Shown: positions 1 through 13,484, counted from the stretch's first letter. The stretch is DNA of 64,000 nt from Corythucha ciliata (GCA_038030265.1 CM075938.1:23785009-23849008), one strand, 5' to 3'. Notes: a model not told the origin generated them from the sequence alone. Numbers and translations: made by a program.

Positions 1-1620
1 CACCCTTTTCATCAGTAGCCCAAAAAACACGTAAAATTGCTCCCCGATAATAGTTGAAAGGTGGGGGGGGGGATGACATTGAAAACGGGACAACAGAGAA
101 AGATAAGTACGCCCTTCGCTCGCACACCGTGAGAGAGGCCTTGTGAGTCGCACTGCCGCGGAAATTCAGCCATGAAATTCCATTTTCCCGAAGCTCTATA
201 CCCTCTGTTAGGGCCGGCTAGTGATTTTTCTGGTACTAAGGCCCTGAATTTCACCTAAATTATCACCCGAATACCCGAAACTTTCAATTTCGCGGATATC
301 TGGCCAGGAAACTTGAAATTGTGCTCAAATTAGGAGAATCAGAATAATATAGGAACTCACTATTACTCATATCTAAATGTTGCTATTAAACGGCTATTCG
401 TCAGAGTATGGGCGCTAATGGGGTAAGGTACTTTATAGCCTGAGTACAGAATTACGCCACCTATGGCCCCTCCAACCAGTATCATTGGGGGATACAATGA
501 AGGGAGCAATTGCCCCACTCCGTTTTTAAAATGTTTCGGGGAAAGAACCCACAATTTTACTTCAATCAAATCTTCAGTTATTGCCATTTTCAGGTCACGT
601 ATTATCCTTTCAACTGTTTTTAGGGTGCGAGTAGTCAGTTTAGCACGCTTACAACTTTACAAGCAATTTTATAGGTCGAGGGCAGTAATTTCATCAGCAC
701 GCGGGGGAAGCATTACAGCGATCAATATTTGTGCGGAGGGGGGGGGGCAATCAGTTGGTAAGGTGGAGACGGCCCTATTCGGTTCAGGAACGAATGGTCA
801 GTTTATCGTTTATCGTCATCGGCAGCGGGAAATTACGATCAGGGCCGGTTTTGACATTTTTAGGAACGTGAATTGAAAGTCTTACATTTCTATGTTGTTA
901 ATTGGCTATTTTAAGAACATGAACGCCATTTTAGCCATTTTTAAGGCGCGAATAGTCAGATTTACGATTCTTAGCAGAGCTAAGCACAAAATCGAAAGAG
1001 CACGAAATGTTACTTCAAAACACACACTTATTGTCATGCCCACGGACTTAGTACTTTTGCGGTCTATTTGAACATTACTTTAACACAGAACTCAATTTTC
1101 TGAAATGAAGATCTGAAAGTCGCAACTTCGTGAAAATTATGCCTGGAAACATCCAATTTGACAAATATTTGCCTACAAAATGTTGCAATTTTGCTGTGGT
1201 AGGGGGGTATGAGCCTTGTCAGCCTACGACATGGTCGTTCGAGGGTGGTGGCTAGCCAGAGGTTCGAGCCAAGAAAAAAACAACTGCAAACTTGCAATTT
1301 CAGGAGTACATATTCAGCACAAAAACAGCGACCCATATCTTGCAATGTCGATTAAATTAAGACAAGAAACTTTTATTTTTGCAACAATTAAGACCCGAAG
1401 ACTTGAAACGGTCATTTTCGCGTATATACATAAATTGAAATTCAAACAGTCGCAGTCGGGACTGATTTGCCCGGGGTTCACGCCCAAAAGGCCTTGAAAC
1501 TTGCTTTTTCGCTGAAATTAATACGTGAAAATTACGAAATCGTAAATATTCCGGCAGAAAATGCCATAAACTTGCAATTTGAATAGATATTTAGCTCCGA
1601 ATGATTTGATCGGCGAATCC
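1..1620. repeat. Degenerate ~30 bp repeat array, family A
   Basis: Most clearly from about 870. Repeated variants of a word meaning 'cttgcaatttcg...aattaagacccgaaa' recur every 30 or so bases (for example around 1130-1190, 1285-1300, 1330-1440, 1500-1580). The same words recur at 8060-9600 and, in the opposite orientation, at 59300-60800. The copies are highly diverged, so boundaries are soft. ORFs here (for example 463-876) come from repeat DNA and show no protein features. Confidence 0.5.
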
Positions 1621-1765
1621 AGGTAAAATTGAAAAGTTTTGCCTCAATTTTAGTTATGCATTAGCGATTTTTCTCAATTTTACCTGTGAATTGGCGTTTT
1701 TTCAATTTAAAAGAAATGACAATTTTTTCTGTGTAAAATCGGCTTTTCGGGTGAAATTTCATGAT
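1620..1765 (+). repeat. Degenerate ~30 bp repeat array, family B
   Basis: Three to four units of a word like 'tttttctcaattttacctgtgaattggcg' follow directly on the family A array. The same words recur at 26375-26690, 37320-37390 and 60850-61040. Confidence 0.55.
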
Positions 1766-4700
1766 TATTTTGTTAATGCATGTATAAACTTGTAGCTGTA
1801 GGAGCCTATTCATGTTCGGAGTTTCAGTTGTACTTCCCTACGGCGGGTGCGGTTGGCTCGTATCCGACCTCTCTTTTTACTGGCTTTAGACTCTGATGCC
1901 GATTCCTGTTATGTGGGTTAGTATCCTGCCCCTGTAAAGAGACTAATAGGGGGCCAACTTCTCACGTGTTAAAGCGGTATAAGCATCTGGGTGATGGGGC
2001 AAGGGTTGCCGAATTTATCCGGACCTATGACGGGGCTCAGGTCAGGTACGTTCCAGAGACGGGATGGGTTCTGTACACTTCTTTAGTAGTTTCGGCAGGA
2101 AACCAATATACGAGAGGAAGTGACTTTCGGGGCGAAATAGTCATTTTATGTCGATGGCATTTGAGGTTCCCTCTAAGCGTCCTAAATGCATTCCTTTTCT
2201 CACTTTATAAAGGAGGGGGGGAGTCATGCTCCCCTTACTCAACGCTCAGTGGGAATTTTGAGGGGCTAAAGTTAATTTAAAATGTCCTCCCCAATCTCTC
2301 CAACCCTATTAGAATATAAATTTCTTCGTTAAACAAATTTTGATGAATTTGCGAATCCCTCTAATTTTCTTTCCCCTGTTCGCTTAAATCATGCATTCAT
2401 TTGATCCCGAGCCCTCTTTCGCATCCTCTCCCCCCCCCCGCACATCACTCTACCTCTCTCTCCCAACCTTTTACCGACTCGATGCTCAATTTATTTAACT
2501 TCCCACATTCCATCTGCAATGATGAGCGAGGGTAAGTGACGCTCCGAATTGGATTATTCAAATGCGAAGCTCCGCCATCGTACTGGTTAAGGGGCGTCGC
2601 GGGGCTGAGGGCAGTAGAAAAACGAGAGTAACATTATGGGGTGGGTTGAATGAATAGTGGGGCTGGTGTGTCGTAGTTGTTGGATGGGGGTGTATGAGGG
2701 AATAAAGGTTGGAAATGAGGGGACAACCCCTCCGGTTCGGGTCGGGGTTGGGTTTGTCGATATGTGTCACATTTGCATAGAAAGCCGAGTTTTGCCACCT
2801 TTCCCCCACCCCTCATCCACTCATCATTCTTCCTATCCAATTTTAAAATTTGATTAAAATAAGAAATGTAACTGTTCCTGTACGTGAAAATGAAAACGTC
2901 TAAATAACAACAGTCGCACACTTTGTATTTGTATAATAATAAATACACAAATTTTTGAATGGGTCCATTACAGCTATGAAATCGTTATTCTTCCTCTGTT
3001 CGCTTGTCGACCTCGAGCTGCCCTGAAAAATGTTCAATTGACATCAATTCTGGCGCTGGCTCCATCTGCCCCCGTCCCATCCAAGTGCACCTACTCTAAA
3101 CATACAAGCAAATCAATATACCACTTTTTTAATAAGCTGTTTTTTGAATGGGAAACCTGATATCCTTCAAGATAAACAACTGTGCGCTCTCGATTGAAAT
3201 ACCATTCCAGCCGTTTGCTGCCGCCGATGCGCTCATTTATCTTGAGTGAGTCCTTACAAAGAGTTTTTAATTGGTCGCGTGCGGTCAAAGAAATTACGCA
3301 GTAAGTGGTGGTGCGGCGGCGGATTGAAACTATGTAACACTAAATGATTTATTTGTGATGATGTAAGGACGAGGAGTGGGGGAGAGTCTTTCATTTCATT
3401 CCTCAGGCTTCAGCCGTTTAATTTTCCGAACATTCTCCCCTTGTAAGCGTTGAGCGCGTGGAGAGAGAGAATTTTTTTTTTGCTACTTTGTTTGAGCGAA
3501 ACAAAAACAATTACATTCCAAAAAGTCCCTGAGGCTCAATAATCACAGACAACAAGAGAGAACCTGTAAATTCCATCCACCAACCCCGTTGCCTCTTTAA
3601 CTGTCAGAGGCCTTTTCTTCTCATCTTCAATTGAGTTTCCCGACAGCAAATTTCCTAGGAGGTCGATTGGAATTCCAAAACCTTCTCACGTCTTAAAAAG
3701 GGTAGTGGTGAGGGGTTGGGCGTCAATCATTTGTTCTTCTGGAGAGATAAGTTCATTACAATGAGTAGTGGTAGGCAGGTATAGGGGGTCGTTAAGCAGA
3801 AGTGAAATGTAGCAGTCCTCATCGTTTTATTATTTTTAATGGTTTCCCCGTAGCCCATTTTTCAGACTCCCCATTTGTATGTGGCAGCCCAAAGATTTAA
3901 AACTTGAAATCTTCTTCGGTTTATGAGATGAAAAATTGTGGAGGGTCGGTGGGGTAAGAGTTCAGGGTCTCTCTCCTCTAAGGACCCAATAAATAGCGGC
4001 TGACCCGTAGCAATATTACTGTGCCACGGCGGCGGGTTTTCCCTTGAGATAGAGAAGAGGTGGTTTTCCCTCTATTGTGAAAATTATTCCTTCGAGATAG
4101 TAAAAGAATTTAATCTCCCTGAGAACTATAAAGAATTATATATGGACTTAAGCCCAGAGAAAGGTTTTTTTAAATATATAATATACCCCTCCCACCCTCT
4201 TGAGTTCTTTTAGAATTATAAAAATGAGTAATTTATCACCACTGTACGTCCAAAATGGAAGTAAAAAGCGAATAGTTAGAGTTTTTTTTTTTTTTTAGTC
4301 CAATGTTAGAAGAAGTATTTTTATTGGGCAAAAAATGGAAGTTTCATGTTAGTAGGCGATAGAGTCTGGCTACGATTCAAAGTAGTTGAGTGTTATGAAG
4401 AAGTGTGGGTTCGGGTAATTCAATTGGCTTGTTCTGACTATGGTCTAGACTAGACTCTAGAGGCTTCTAGGACTAGGAACTTTCCTATCCCAGCATTGGA
4501 GCGGGAAGGTTCTTGGCTCTTCATTGTTCAGCGCTGGGGCAAAGTTATCCGTCATAGCGTGCTCATCATAGGGATTACCTTCCCAAAGGGACTTATGACT
4601 TTTGCCATAAGTCATAACTATGGCAAGTTTCTATTAAAGTTGTTGCCTTCGGAAAAAACAAAACAAATGCTTAGAGGGAATAAAAGTATTCAACCACTCT

Positions 4701-6030
4701 CCGGAACAACTCCTCACAGTCCCTTTTCAGCCACTAGAGGGTTTCAGCTCTTTCACGAAACAGATCCACCTCGGTTATTTATTGCCCTTTTCCCCCCCGA
4801 AACCTTTATTCACTCCAAATTGCAACCTACCGTTTTACATCCCCTACCTCACCCAACACATCTCATCACAATTTCCCGTATAGAAGCATTACGTCACGCA
4901 TTGGTGCATGCGAAAAACAGAAATCTCTCGCCTTCACCCGTATCCGCCCCCCCCCCTCAGAAAAAGATGGTATAACCCCATTAATCTATTCCAGTAGTCG
5001 CTTTTAACGCCCTCCTGAAATGGAGGGGAAGGTGAAATTTTTATTGAACAAGCGGAATAAAGGTTGATTAATTCACTCCTTACACCGAGGGCGTGAGTTC
5101 TCTTTTAAATTTTGCACCATTTACCCCCACCCGTCTACAAACCACACCACACGTGTGGGCTGTATATTTTTTTAAAACGACAATTCACTCTTCGGCTCAT
5201 TTGTAGCTCTATTGTGTGAATCGTGATTAATGAAAACGCCTCTGTGTGCTGGCAAGGAAATTGTTGCGGTGTGAGCGGTTGATAGGCCTATTCACTCATT
5301 AACCGGCGTTTTTTGTGTGTGTATGTGTCGGCAGTAAACCTTTTCAAAAATAAGGCGTTACTTCTGGGCGAGGGAACTCTAATTTTCATCGATGAAGCAA
5401 TAAAACGGTGTGTGGGGGTTGTGTGTGTGTGTGTATGGGTGATGGTGGATGGTGGTTTGGGGTGAAAAGATGGAAAATGAGGAGGTTAAGGTTAGATTGA
5501 ATCATCTCTCTCTTTTTTTTCGCCGGAACACACCCTCGAGATACGTGATGCGCACCTCTGCCTGTGACACGCCATCAACTTCCCCCCGGTGTCTCTCGCA
5601 CTCAATCCCCCTCTCTCTCTCTTCAACTTCTGACAGCTTTTCCTTTTTCTTATGGTAGGAAGGGAGCAACATATTGTTTTTTATTTACCGAAATAATCAG
5701 GCTAAAAAGAAAAAAAAAGTTTAAATATTAAGTTAAAAAGAGGTCGAAGGTAAAAGGGCACAACATTTAAATAAAAAATGAAGGGTATTCGTGAAAGAAT
5801 GGATTGCGGCTTGGGGTGGTGAAAAGAGCCGGAATTAACTACGCTCAATTATTGAGGAGCCATTACTGGGTTCTTAAGCGAACTCCCCTTCGGCACAGCC
5901 GACCCATCAACCCGGGGACTTCGTTATTGTCTCAATCTCCACGGTGGTCCTCCTCATTATTTTGGCTATTAATTTCTCAAATTAATTGAGATTAAGTTGC
6001 GATTTCTTTTCTGGAAATTCAAATTTAGTG
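1766..6030. other. Unique intron-like DNA, no gene seen
   Basis: AT-rich sequence with long homopolymers (T14 at 4285, C runs at 2430 and 4950), a GT-rich run near 5418 and pyrimidine-rich stretches. The ORFs here (longest 159 codons, 4496-4975) are low complexity or unstructured and match no family I know. I see no splice-bounded conserved exon. Confidence 0.5.
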
Positions 6031-6033
6031 TAA

Positions 6034-6402
6034 AGGGGGCCACACACGATCAAACATGCTTGACAAGCATGGTTTGCCAACCTCGCTTGACAAGCAGGTT
6101 TGATCGTGTGTGGGGTCATGTTTGACATCACGTTTGACGCTTTTCAGTCCCTGCCAGAACATTTGCTCGCAAACATGAGGTTTGACAAACAGATTTGATC
6201 GTGTGTGTTTCAAACCATCAAACCTTCAAACCATCGAGATAAAAGGGTATTGGGACACTGCTGAAGCTTGGGCGCGCGTTTGAAGTTGAAGCTTGACGGC
6301 AAGTTTGACCTTGTGGGTGCGGCGTCAAACGTCAAAAATGCTTGACAAGCGCAACTAATAAAAACATGCTTGTCAAGCATGTTTGACCGTGTGTGGCCCC
6401 CA
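6034..6402. mobile_element. TIR element (MITE) with GGGGGCCACACAC termini, possibly PIF/Harbinger
   Basis: The left end from 6035 (GGGGGCCACACACGATCAAA) is matched in reverse complement by the right end finishing at 6401, giving about 37 bp of imperfect TIR that includes the inner palindrome ATGCTTGACAAGCAT. TAA flanks both sides (6031-6033 and 6403-6405), consistent with a 3 bp target duplication of the PIF/Harbinger TWA type. The interior repeats the terminal words (TTTGATCGTGTGTG, CTTGACAAGC, CAAACCAT) several times in both orientations. No coding capacity. Superfamily assignment is inference. Confidence 0.7.
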
Positions 6403-6455
6403 TAACTCGCGAGTACAACATGGTCGTTACAATGTCCTCGATATTTCCACTAAAT

Positions 6456-7299
6456 AGGCTACGGCTACTATGCATGCAATTTCTGACGAAAATTTATTCT
6501 GACGAGTTTGTCCAAAATCTTCGTCAGAACAAGGGTGGTTCCACTACACGCGTTTCTATTCTGATCGTTTGCCAGAACGTTGAGCCACCCAGTCATTTTC
6601 TTGACAATCCTTTGATAAGTTTTAACTTATGAACAGTTTGAATCGGAAAATAATAGCGCTTGAGCCATTCATTCAGCAGTAAAGACGATATAGGAGATTT
6701 CGAAATGGTGTTTCACGAATTATGGGACTAACTTGAAAATTTTTTCGAGTTTCTCTGGATAACACCAGAAACTTTCTAACACATTTCCCCACAGTTCCCA
6801 AATTTTCGCACACAAACTGGCTGTGATTTTAGGCCTAGGCGTCTGGCACGGCTAGGCCTTGCCTGTCCGAGTTTTGTCTCGTCCCTAAAAAACCACTTTC
6901 TTTACCAGGCCAAAAAAATTACTTGAATATTGCTAGTGAAGAGTTCAGAAGCCACTTCGTCCACTTTAGCCGAGAAATGATTATCTCTGTAGTGATAATT
7001 TTGTCCCTCGTGTACTAAAAACACCTATTCTCTCGTACAAAAGTTATCAATTTATCTACGCCTGTGGTAAACTCGTCACATCACTTTAGGTATCGAAATA
7101 ACTGCATATTCGGACGAATCCTGATGAAAATTTCAAATTAGTTTGAACGCTCAAATCGTTCTGACGATGACGTACGTATTCTGACGAGGTTTTCTCTCCC
7201 ATAGTAACCACTTTTATTGAAAAGCAGATGTTTGTTCGTTCAAGCGAGTTCGTCAGAACACATTTTTGCCAGAAAACTCACGCATAGTAACCGTAGCCT
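6456..7299. mobile_element. TIR element about 840 bp with AGGCTACGG termini
   Basis: The left end AGGCTACGGCTACTATGC at 6456 matches the reverse complement of the right end (AGGCTACGGTTACTATGC, ending 7299). The similarity continues inward for about 50 bp and includes a shared TTCTGACGA word. Both subterminal zones carry further copies of TCTGACGA and CCAGAAC. No target duplication is evident and no transposase was recognised. Probably a non-autonomous DNA transposon; superfamily unknown. Confidence 0.65.
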
Positions 7300-7398
7300 C
7301 TGCCTTTCTTCAGTCATAGCAAAAAAAACTACGTAGCTTACCTCGATCAGATTTTTTTACTTGGAAAGGACTCTGGGGGCTTGAGGTGGCCTTTAAAG

Positions 7399-7960
7399 CG
7401 ACCCATACGCGCTCAGTAAATATTGTGCAATATAGGGTTGGAGAATAAAATTGTCCAAAGTAGTATTTGTGCAAACAATTTATATTTGCAAGCATCTGAA
7501 AAATAAAGTAAAAATTCAAATATGTATTAGGATAAATCTCAAGAAAAATATGCGCAATATACAAGGGGTATTCATTCTCAGAAGTTTAGCATATGCCGTT
7601 GACGTAAACTCTGTTATTTCGTGTTTTTTTGTCCAATTTCTTCATTTCTATGGATTACACCCATCTTTTCAGCATTTAGCATATTACAAATACAGTGTTC
7701 CGTTCGTTTGTCGTCCGGAGCTGCATTAACAGCACTGAAATTACTAACCTTTTATCATTTTTCCCCTGTTATTTCACATGATAACCCGCGAGGTTAAAAA
7801 GTCTCGTGCTGCTCGGAGTAGCCCGGGACTGACAAACGAACGGAGCTAAGGCTTAGCATTTTTCATGAATACCCACGTACATATTAAACGTGAAGGTACG
7901 GTAAACGTCAAAATATGGCACAAATTAATTGCGCAATAATTATTGTGCGTGTATGGACCC
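7399..7960. mobile_element. TIR element, CCATACRCGC family, copy 1
   Basis: The left end ACCCATACGCGCTCAG at 7401 and the right end, read in reverse (GGGTCCATACACGCACAATA from 7960), form an imperfect TIR of about 35 bp that includes ATTGYGCAAT words. The right subterminal zone, read in reverse, shares ATTTTGACGTTTACC with a second copy at 26153-26365. A smaller TIR element is nested near 7699-7843. Without it the element would be about 415 bp. No coding capacity was recognised. Confidence 0.55.
7699..7843. mobile_element. Small nested MITE with TCCGTTCGTTTGTC termini
   Basis: TCCGTTCGTTTGTC at 7699 is matched exactly by GACAAACGAACGGA ending at 7843, and the next bases (GTCCGG / CCGGGACT) are also partly complementary. 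It lies inside the larger element at 7399-7960. About 145 bp, non-coding. No clear target duplication. Confidence 0.5.
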
Positions 7961-8059
7961 GTTCAGGGGTTCTCTCGTATACAAATTGGAAAAAACAACT
8001 GGCAGCCATTCTTCAAAGCTGTATGAACTATCCGAACTTACACTGACAAAAAAAGTATG

Positions 8060-9600
8060 TAATTTCAAACTTGCATGCCTACCCCCGAAAATTGTCAAAT
8101 TCATTGATATTCAGCTCCAAATTATGTAATTTGGCGGCTATTCATCAAGCTTTTGACGCTCACGGGCTTGTGGGCAGAGGGGGAGGATTCCGGTCCACGT
8201 CCACTAAACAAAAGACCCTAAACTTGCCGTTTGCTCTAATTTTGCTAATTTTGCTCAAACTCACGAATATTCATCTTTAAATGTTGCAATCACACGGCTA
8301 GGGCGAGTCGGGGCCAGCATTAACTCTTCAATAAACTGGATGTAAATCTTCAAAATTGTAAGAACTATCCGAGCCTACTAAACCAATGGCAAATATTCAC
8401 ACTTGTGAAACTTGTCATTTCACATATTTCTATAGCTCAGAGTGATGTCATTTCGTGGTAATTTTGACCTGACTTAAGGCGCTATCGGGACCGGTTTAAC
8501 CGGGTTCCAAAGTCACTAAAAAAAGGCCCAAAAAATGTCAATTTTGCGTAAATAAATGAAGACAAGAAACTATAGCGACTCGCAAAAGTTCAGCCCCAAA
8601 GTTGTCAATTTTCCGATTTTGTGCTCGAATAGGGTGTTATGTCGTCGGGTGTTAGCGGCTGCCCTGGGTTCCGTGGCTACTGCTAAAATAAGGCACGAAA
8701 CTTACAATTTTCGTGGATAAACTCACAATTTTTAAAATATTAAGGCATGAAACTTTTTCTATTTCTTCGCTCCGCTGGTATCTGACTCGAGCGATGAAAT
8801 TTCGCTGGTTTTCATCAAGCTTTGGGAGCTCTCGTGACTGGCTAGAGTGGATTCCATGCGCAGTATAAAATAAGGGCCCACGGAATTTGCCATTTCGTGA
8901 AATTAAAGACCAGAAACGTGATATTTCGCCCACATTTTACATACGACATTTGAAATTCTTCCTATTTTCATCTCCGAATGTTGCAAAACTGCGGTGACTT
9001 GGCCTCAATGTTGCATCAGCGGGTTTTTGCCAATGCAATTTGTTTACTGAAGGACTTATCTGCTAAGTGCTAGGTCGACAATGCCCGTTTAAGCGTTCTT
9101 AAGGGTTTAAACGCTTTTGTATAAAAATGCTGAATTATGACTGGGGTATAACCTCTTGAGCTCAGCTTAGGGCTAAACGGAACTTTAAACCCATGTGGTC
9201 GACCCGGGCATTAGTCAATCAATGACACGCCACGTTCAAAAGCGAAATGATTGCTTTATAATTTTCCTGGTTTTCTTCCTAAAATAGTGATATTGCGGCT
9301 GCTACAGTCGTAGACATTCAGTTTAGCGACTGTAGTCCGAAACTTATAGTTAGCCTCGAAACTGGCATTTTCGTACCTACTTAGCTCTAAATCTTTACAG
9401 TTTCGTGACTATAAATTTCTCGGATTCATATGAGGCTGATTTATGAGTTTATGAGGCTGATTGTTTGCTTATTTCAATTCAAAACACATGATTAACAAAC
9501 TAGAACGACCGAAGACGTTCTAAGAAATATTCAGCCTAAAGTGACGACTATGAATACGGGCCTACGTTTAATAGCTGAACCAATCCGGGTCTGGGTTCTC
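8060..9600. repeat. Degenerate ~30 bp repeat array, family A
   Basis: Words such as 'aacttgccatttcgtg', 'tattcagctccgaa' and 'atgttgcaa...tgcggct' recur at short intervals through 8060-9000, then more weakly between 9240 and 9600. They match the array at 1-1620. The stretch 9040-9230, with GGTCGAC near both ends, looks like a separate insertion but has no clean inverted repeat. Confidence 0.45.
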
Positions 9601-12600
9601 GCAGTTTTCTGCTTGAATGATCAAACCTGCTGCAGGGAAGGGGGATGAAATTATCTGTTTCCGAGTGACTTTGCCAGTTTCTTGGCAAAATTGAAAGTAT
9701 TTCCATCAAAAATTGCCCTTTTTTGCCGTAAAAAATGTGGTTGTAGGTTGAAATTTCAAGATTTTTTTTTTTTTTTTTAACGGCAAATTTTTGATTTTTA
9801 ATGGTAACTAGCCAGTTTGAAAGGGTAAATTGACCATTACCGAGTATATCTTTGGATTAAAGCCCATCTTGGCTATGCCCTTGTATGTAGAAATGGACTA
9901 ATGTAGAAAGCGAGTCATTTATGTTGGAAGCAAGCTTGTGATTCAACTACTTTTTTTCACCCAAATTCACGTCGCCTTTCTAAAAGTATACAGCAGATTT
10001 TCGAAATTACCTTCTCTTTTTTTAAGTTTTTTTTTAAGGATCCCACTCTCAACCCTCAATGATTGCAGTGGTTGGCTGAGGATCCAGGAAGGACCACAAA
10101 CTATAGAGCCGTCCTTCCAAAAAAATACCTTTGGTTTTCAGGGGGCAATTGTAGGGGTATATGTAGCGTGGGGGGAGTAGACAAGTGTTCCGGCTTGAAA
10201 AGATTGATTATCTCATTACACAACAGGCTTAACTTTTTCATTAGTTTCATCCTTATTTATTACAGAAATAGTGGAATGGGGGCAGAGACTGTAAGTCCAT
10301 TTCAACCCAAAACTGTTTCCTATAGCGCCCATATTTATTTCTTTTTCATTTTCCCCCTCATTTATAATCTCATGACCCTCGTCATTCATTTTGAAATTAA
10401 ATCCCTTTCAAATCCAGTTGTTCGGTACCAGCAAAGCTGTTGCTTTTTCTCCGCCTTGATATAGATAAGAAATTGTCAGTGCTCGGCTCTCGTCAAACTC
10501 TTCTTCCTTGAGTTTTCCACTGGGTTGACGGGGGGGGGGGAGGCGAGAGAAAAGAGAAAAAGATTGATGGTGATAAGAGTTTGGTTGGGTGGAGGGGAGA
10601 GGGGTTAATTCCTGCTGAGCCTCATAGTATGGGATTCGAACTTTAATTGAACTTTGTCGAGGCCCTTCCAATGCTTCCTCTTCTTCTTCTTCTTCTTCTT
10701 CTTCTTCTTCTTCGTCGTCTTCTTCGTCTTCTTCTTCTTCTTCTTCTACTTCTTCCTCGTCGTCGTCGCCGCTTCAATCTAGTTAGCAATTAACTTCAGT
10801 TCAATAAATGGGGACCGAGACCTCGAGGGTCTGATACGAAAGAGGTGATAGTGTTGGTTGTTGAAGGGATGGTGCGGAAAGGCTGAGTCGTTCCACCAGC
10901 TCTCCTGCTAATTTGATCTTCGGTAGTTTCAACTTTTGACATTGAAGATTCCGAAAAGGGGGAAGACTTTTTTTTCTTGTTTATTTTTATTTAACCATCC
11001 AAGAAATTGAACACTCTCTCCCCCATCTTCATAAAATTACTGCTTAAATCTCCTAGTGGCTACACCGACTAAGTTTATACTTTTAAAAATTTTAAAGGGT
11101 AAAGAAACTAATACAATCAATACAAAATGGTTGGAGGGATGCAAAAAACGGATAAATTTTTTTATATCATTTTCCTATATCGTGGGCCCTTTCTTCAGAG
11201 GTTGAAAAAAAATATGGGCGAAGGGATTTTTTTCTTCAATTTCAAAGCTTATTATACTTTCATGCCGACACCTCTAAAGGGATATAAATTTAGCATTTCA
11301 AGAGGAAGGAGGAGGAGGCATAGATTAGTGAGAGTGAAGAAGGAAAAGCCTTTTACCAATAACGGCGACTTATCAGGAAAGGTAGCTTTTCATAAAACGA
11401 AGTAAACTAAGTGATATCCCAACGATGTGCCTTCCGGAGGGCTCATACCGACCGACGACGTCTCATTACCATTTTTTTATGCAAGTCTTTTGTGCAATGA
11501 TTCATTTTGTTTGAATTTCGCTATTCTTACTATCTCCTTTTTTCTATTAATTTCAAAGTGTTCTTTATAAAGATTGAATTCTCATTTGAAAAAAAAAAAA
11601 AAACTGCGCAGACAAAATCAAAGAAATTGGCTTAACAGCTTTCGACTTTGGACGAAACTTTTACTTCAAGAGAGCCAGTTAAAAAAGCATGAGTTGGTTG
11701 TTCCGTGGTGATGAGGGGAAGAGGGATCTAAAAATCTATGAAGAGCACTTGCTTTTCCTTCTCCCCCCCCCCCAACCAATCAGACGGTGTAGATTTTCAC
11801 GGTCGGGAGAAACTTTTGCCTGGCACAGTGGCTCTGACCGTTCAGGTTTTTTTTTTTTTTTTTTGAAAACTTAGTGGTGGGTGGGATGGAAGAGAAGCTT
11901 TTGCCAACTGCTATTTTAAAGTCGGAGATGATATCGACTTGATTCCTTTTTACAAGTTTTAGACGTCCTTTTTTGAATATTACTTGGAGAAAAAGTGTGG
12001 AACTATCGCGTTTCATCGGATTATTTGCTTTGATTCGGCTATAACGGGAATAAAAGTTTGTTTTTTCAACACGAAAGGGACGTGGTTCGGAGGAACTTGG
12101 GGTTTTGTAAATAGAGGAGCTTGTTTTTGTAACATTTGAAATTATTGAAGGTATTAGGAGGGTACGAATGAGAAGTTATGCAATAGCACGCACGACTTCT
12201 CGGTCTTGAAGGCACTGTGTGTTTTGTTTGGTTTTTTTTTCATCCCTCTCTTTATACAGAACATGGTGTGGTGCTACACGTTTCCTCGGGAGTGTTCGCC
12301 TAAATTGTAAAACAACCCCATTCCCCATATTAACATAATTCCTTTCACAGGAAAAGGCTTTCGCGATTCTCATTCAAAACTCCGAGTGACTCGCTTCTCC
12401 ACGCAGACGATCGAGCCGGTTTTTCTCTCTGTTGCTCCAGAGGTGCAGACGTTTTCAGGCCTTTTTCCCACCACTCTCTCCGCCCCTTCTTTCGACTCTA
12501 TTCGCAGTCTATCATGGCAAAAAGAGAGATAGAGAGAGAAAAGCTATCTAGCCCTTGGGATGAAAGGTCGGGTTTTTCAATTTCCTCGTAAGATCCTTCC

Positions 12601-13402
12601 AACTCTGTTAAGAGGGCTCGTAAGCGGATGTCCGTCTCCTTTCTCTCTCTTTCGATCAAGCCCCCTTCACCTCGACAATACTTCATTCTCTTATCCCCGA
12701 GGTTTGTGTGACATGGGAAGCTGCTACTCTTCTGTCAGTTTCGGGAGTGGGGAGTGCACCTTTGTTGATGGCTTGAAGAGCCAGAAACGCAAATTTCAGT
12801 CATTTCCATCTGATTTTTTTTATCTTTAAAAAGTAGGGCTTTGGTCGTTAATGACCTCCACACCGCTGTGTATTAAAGAAGCCTCGTATTTTTCTTCGAC
12901 GAAGTTTCACTTTGCAAAACACGCCTTTATAATTACGGCGGAGACGACAAAACACCGACAACCGCTCCCCGCTCCTTTTCGTGACGCATCTTGCGAGTAA
13001 CACGAGCTTATAGTGCCTGATAGGACTTCAGTGAATTTCTGAGTCGATTTAATCCCGCGTTTGTGGTGAGGTGCTTGGTGAGGGGAGGGGGGATAGTGCC
13101 TTTAATCAAAAGGATGGGTGAGAGTTAGCGACGCGAAAATGTACGTCTCTCATCCTTCCCCCCTCCACCGCCCCACCACGACCAACTCCCATCATCTTCA
13201 AGAATATCTTAGTCGTGCGGGGCTTCAACTTCGAAATCATTTACAGTTTGTCATCAGGCCTCCTCGTTTCCTGGATCTAATTTCTGTCAAAGAGACTGAG
13301 AAAAGGGCTTGGAGAAGGAAAAGTGGAATACGCGTGAAAGGGGACGGATGGAGGAAACTAATTGCGTTTCAAATGTTTGCATGTCTGAAGACGTGATAAA
13401 AA

Positions 13403-13403
<1 letters not shown>
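9600..13403. other. Unique intron-like DNA, no gene seen
   Basis: Long T and C runs, a GGGGGGGGGG run at 10530, poly-A near 11590, and a (TTC)n block. The ORFs are short and low complexity (for example 10063-10464, 11127-11405). I found nothing resembling a conserved exon. Confidence 0.5.
10675..10768 (+). repeat. (TTC)n microsatellite, with GTC interruptions
   Basis: About 94 bp of TTC/CTT triplets interrupted by TCG triplets. Any reading as poly-acidic or poly-Ser protein is unsupported by a longer ORF. Confidence 0.9.
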
Positions 13404-13464
<61 letters not shown>

Positions 13465-13484
13465 TATTATTATTATTATTATTT
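13404..13484 (+). repeat. (ATT)n tract, probable (TAA)n 3' tail of the LINE
   Basis: About 80 bp of near-perfect TTA/ATT triplets with one ACT interruption. On the - strand this is an (AAT)n tract directly after the 3' region of the LINE. I-clade LINEs such as the Drosophila I element end in (TAA)n, so the tract is read as the LINE tail or a microsatellite seeded by it. Confidence 0.75.

Noticed and set aside
4496..4975. 159-codon ORF
   Set aside because: No recognisable domain; composition follows local AT/C-run sequence; no splice context.
9040..9230. Possible TIR element with GGTCGAC and AATGCCC words near both ends
   Set aside because: The words are in different order at the two ends and no continuous inverted repeat or target duplication could be traced.
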